A stretch of DNA of 7,078 nt. Origin: Methanobacteriota archaeon (GTDB lineage: Archaea; Thermoplasmatota; Poseidoniia; Poseidoniales; Poseidoniaceae). Shown here piece after piece: positions 5,575 through 7,078 of the stretch; position 1 is the stretch's first letter; the number at the start of each line of letters is the position of its first letter. The DNA is taken from assembly GCA_018623995.1 (NCBI GenBank), contig JAAZUV010000072.1, forward strand, positions 1 through 7,078, given 5' to 3'. The translations under genes were made by a program, and so were the position numbers. The notes below the pieces were generated by a model. That model saw only the letters and a list, made by a program, of their open reading frames with translations, did not search any database and was not told the DNA's origin.

Positions 5575-7078
5575 ATGCCGGTAAATCAAGACTGGATTTC
5601 AGTTCGCGGTGCGCGAACCCATAATCTACAAGATATCGACGTGCAGTTGCCAAGAGGGCAATTCGTTGTCATTTCAGGTGTATCAGGCTCCGGTAAATCC
5701 AGTCTTGCCTTTGATACACTTTATGCAGAGGGCCAACGTCGTTATGTTGAGTCACTCTCTTCCTATGCCCGCCAATTCATCGGACAGATGAAAAAAGCCG
5801 ATTGCGATGGAATTGAAGGTCTCTCTCCTGCGATTTCGATTGATCAGAAACAGGGTTCTCACAATCCCCGATCAACCGTTGCCACTGTAACGGAAATCCA
5901 AGATTATCTGCGCCTTTTATGGGCAAGAGTTGGAAAACCGCACTGCCCAGATTGCGGCAAGGAAGTCGCTCGTCGAACGGTCCAGGAGATCGTTGATGAC
6001 ATCATGTGGAATTTTGAACAGCACACGATTGCTGTATGGAGCCCAGTCGTTCGTGCTCGTAAAGGGACGCATGCTGAATTGTTCAAACAATTCGTTGAAC
6101 AGGGTTACATGAATGGGCGAGTCAATGGTCATGATGCAGACTTCGAAAATCCACCATCATTGGACAAAAATTTCCGTCACGATATCGATGTACGAATCGA
6201 TCGATTCGTTCTTTCGAAAGACCGTCGCCATCGAACGACGGAAGCCGTTGAAAACGCCTTACGTCTCGGAGGAGGAGCACTCGCAGTCACCAGTCTGCGT
6301 GTACCCAAAGCAGCTTTGGAATCCGACGGGATGAACCGACCTGAACATCCAGTAGATACGACCATATCATGGTCTGAAGATTTTGCCTGTCCGGAGCACG
6401 GCGCCTTCATGCCCGAACTCTCACCACGTGTCTTTTCTTTCAACTCTCCTTTAGGGGCATGCCCCGATTGCCAAGGACTGGGTATTCAACGACAATTCAA
6501 CCCCGAACTCATCATCGATGACACGCTCACAGTTGCAAACGGATGTGTTCTGCCTTGGCGACAATCTATGTCCCCTGGATGGTACAAAAAACTCCTCCAA
6601 CAGGTGTGCGAGCACTATGGAATCTCCCCAAACGTTCCGTTTGGATTGCTCGATGAGGATGCGAAAGACATTCTTCTACATGGCTCAGGCTCGACCATTA
6701 TCCATTTTCATTTCGAATCCGATAATGGGTCTGTGTACAAAATGAACAGGCCCTGGGAAGGCATCATTACACGACTTGAGCGAACGTATTCTGAAACCTC
6801 CTCTGACCGTACTCGCAACAGACTCATCGCTTGTATGACGGATTTGGATTGCCATGCATGCAATGGAGAGAAGTTGAATCCAGCAGCGCGATTTGTGACT
6901 GTAGGGGGCATTCGACTTCCAGAAGTAAGTCGCAGTTCCGTTCACGAAGCGTATCAACTCATCAAAGCTCTTCATCCAGAGGCTGACGGGCCTCCAGAAC
7001 AGTATGCGGATGTCTTAACCGCTCTCGATGACCGGTCCTTGTTCATTGGAAACGAGATTCTCAAAGAAATCGAAAACC
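5575..7078 (+). CDS. uvrA: Excinuclease ABC subunit UvrA, 3'-truncated by window end
   Basis: The first 501 codons of UvrA, the damage-sensing ABC ATPase of nucleotide excision repair, which works as a dimer and loads UvrB on DNA. Full-length proteins are about 940 residues, so roughly half is present. Near the start is the typical ISVRGARTHNLQDIDV (8-23). Walker A of the first ATPase is GVSGSGKSS (35-43), followed by AFDTLYAEGQRRYVESLSSYARQF (about 45-68) and the Q-loop region LSPAISIDQK (83-92) with PRSTVATVTEI. CPDC (124-127) leads into the UvrB-binding region. The first zinc module has C272-x2-H275 and C296-x2-C299, with ELSPRVFSFNSPLGACPDCQGLG (about 281-303) between and around them. A later CHAC (426-429) starts the segment leading to the signature helix. 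The first LSGGE motif lies beyond the window, so its absence here is not a defect. The ATG at 5575 fits the normal UvrA N-terminus; no clear Shine-Dalgarno site precedes it. No frameshift is seen. Confidence 0.95.
   Translation, partial: MPVNQDWISVRGARTHNLQDIDVQLPRGQFVVISGVSGSGKSSLAFDTLYAEGQRRYVESLSSYARQFIGQMKKADCDGIEGLSPAISIDQKQGSHNPRSTVATVTEIQDYLRLLWARVGKPHCPDCGKEVARRTVQEIVDDIMWNFEQHTIAVWSPVVRARKGTHAELFKQFVEQGYMNGRVNGHDADFENPPSLDKNFRHDIDVRIDRFVLSKDRRHRTTEAVENALRLGGGALAVTSLRVPKAALESDGMNRPEHPVDTTISWSEDFACPEHGAFMPELSPRVFSFNSPLGACPDCQGLGIQRQFNPELIIDDTLTVANGCVLPWRQSMSPGWYKKLLQQVCEHYGISPNVPFGLLDEDAKDILLHGSGSTIIHFHFESDNGSVYKMNRPWEGIITRLERTYSETSSDRTRNRLIACMTDLDCHACNGEKLNPAARFVTVGGIRLPEVSRSSVHEAYQLIKALHPEADGPPEQYADVLTALDDRSLFIGNEILKEIEN

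Noticed and set aside
1..7078. tRNA/rRNA genes, CRISPR arrays, insertion sequences, attachment sites, toxin-antitoxin or phage-defence genes
   Set aside because: The window is nearly filled by housekeeping and transport genes. The two larger gaps (52 and 66 bases) are too small for these features, and no direct repeats or transposase motifs were seen.

Overview
This window carries six complete or partial protein genes and one further gene running off the right end. They are packed tightly, with only two non-coding gaps above 50 bases. Base composition looks to be in the mid-40s % GC by eye. The gene types suggest a mesophilic euryarchaeon of the Marine Group II (Poseidoniales) kind. An archaeal-style beta-CASP RNA-processing nuclease and an apparent lack of strong Shine-Dalgarno sites sit beside genes more common in bacteria (an RluA-family pseudouridine synthase and uvrA). 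This placement is an inference; no marker gene in the window fixes the taxonomy.

Left part (1-2062, + strand): the 3' two-thirds of a metallo-beta-lactamase/beta-CASP ribonuclease. After a 52-base gap holding a perfect dyad comes a 96-residue protein with a basic tail and a C-terminal zinc ribbon. One base later starts a TupA-type tungstate-binding lipoprotein.

Middle (2059-3387, - strand): a single polypeptide joining a TupB-type permease to a TupC-type ATPase. It converges on tupA so tightly that the two stop codons share bases. Its GTG start lies 66 bases from the divergent moeA, which inserts Mo or W into molybdopterin. Together tupA, tupBC and moeA form a small tungstate uptake and cofactor-insertion locus. 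Its transporter parts are spread over two opposing transcription units instead of one operon.

Right part (3454-7078, + strand): moeA, an RluA-family pseudouridine synthase with an N-terminal S4-like region, and the first 501 codons of uvrA (nucleotide excision repair). They are spaced 3 and 21 bases apart and are probably one transcript, although they do unrelated jobs. No RNA gene, mobile element, CRISPR array or clear terminator was found. The most distinctive points are the fused TupBC protein, the unassigned zinc-ribbon protein joined to tupA, and two short dyads at matching positions upstream of the tupA and tupBC units.
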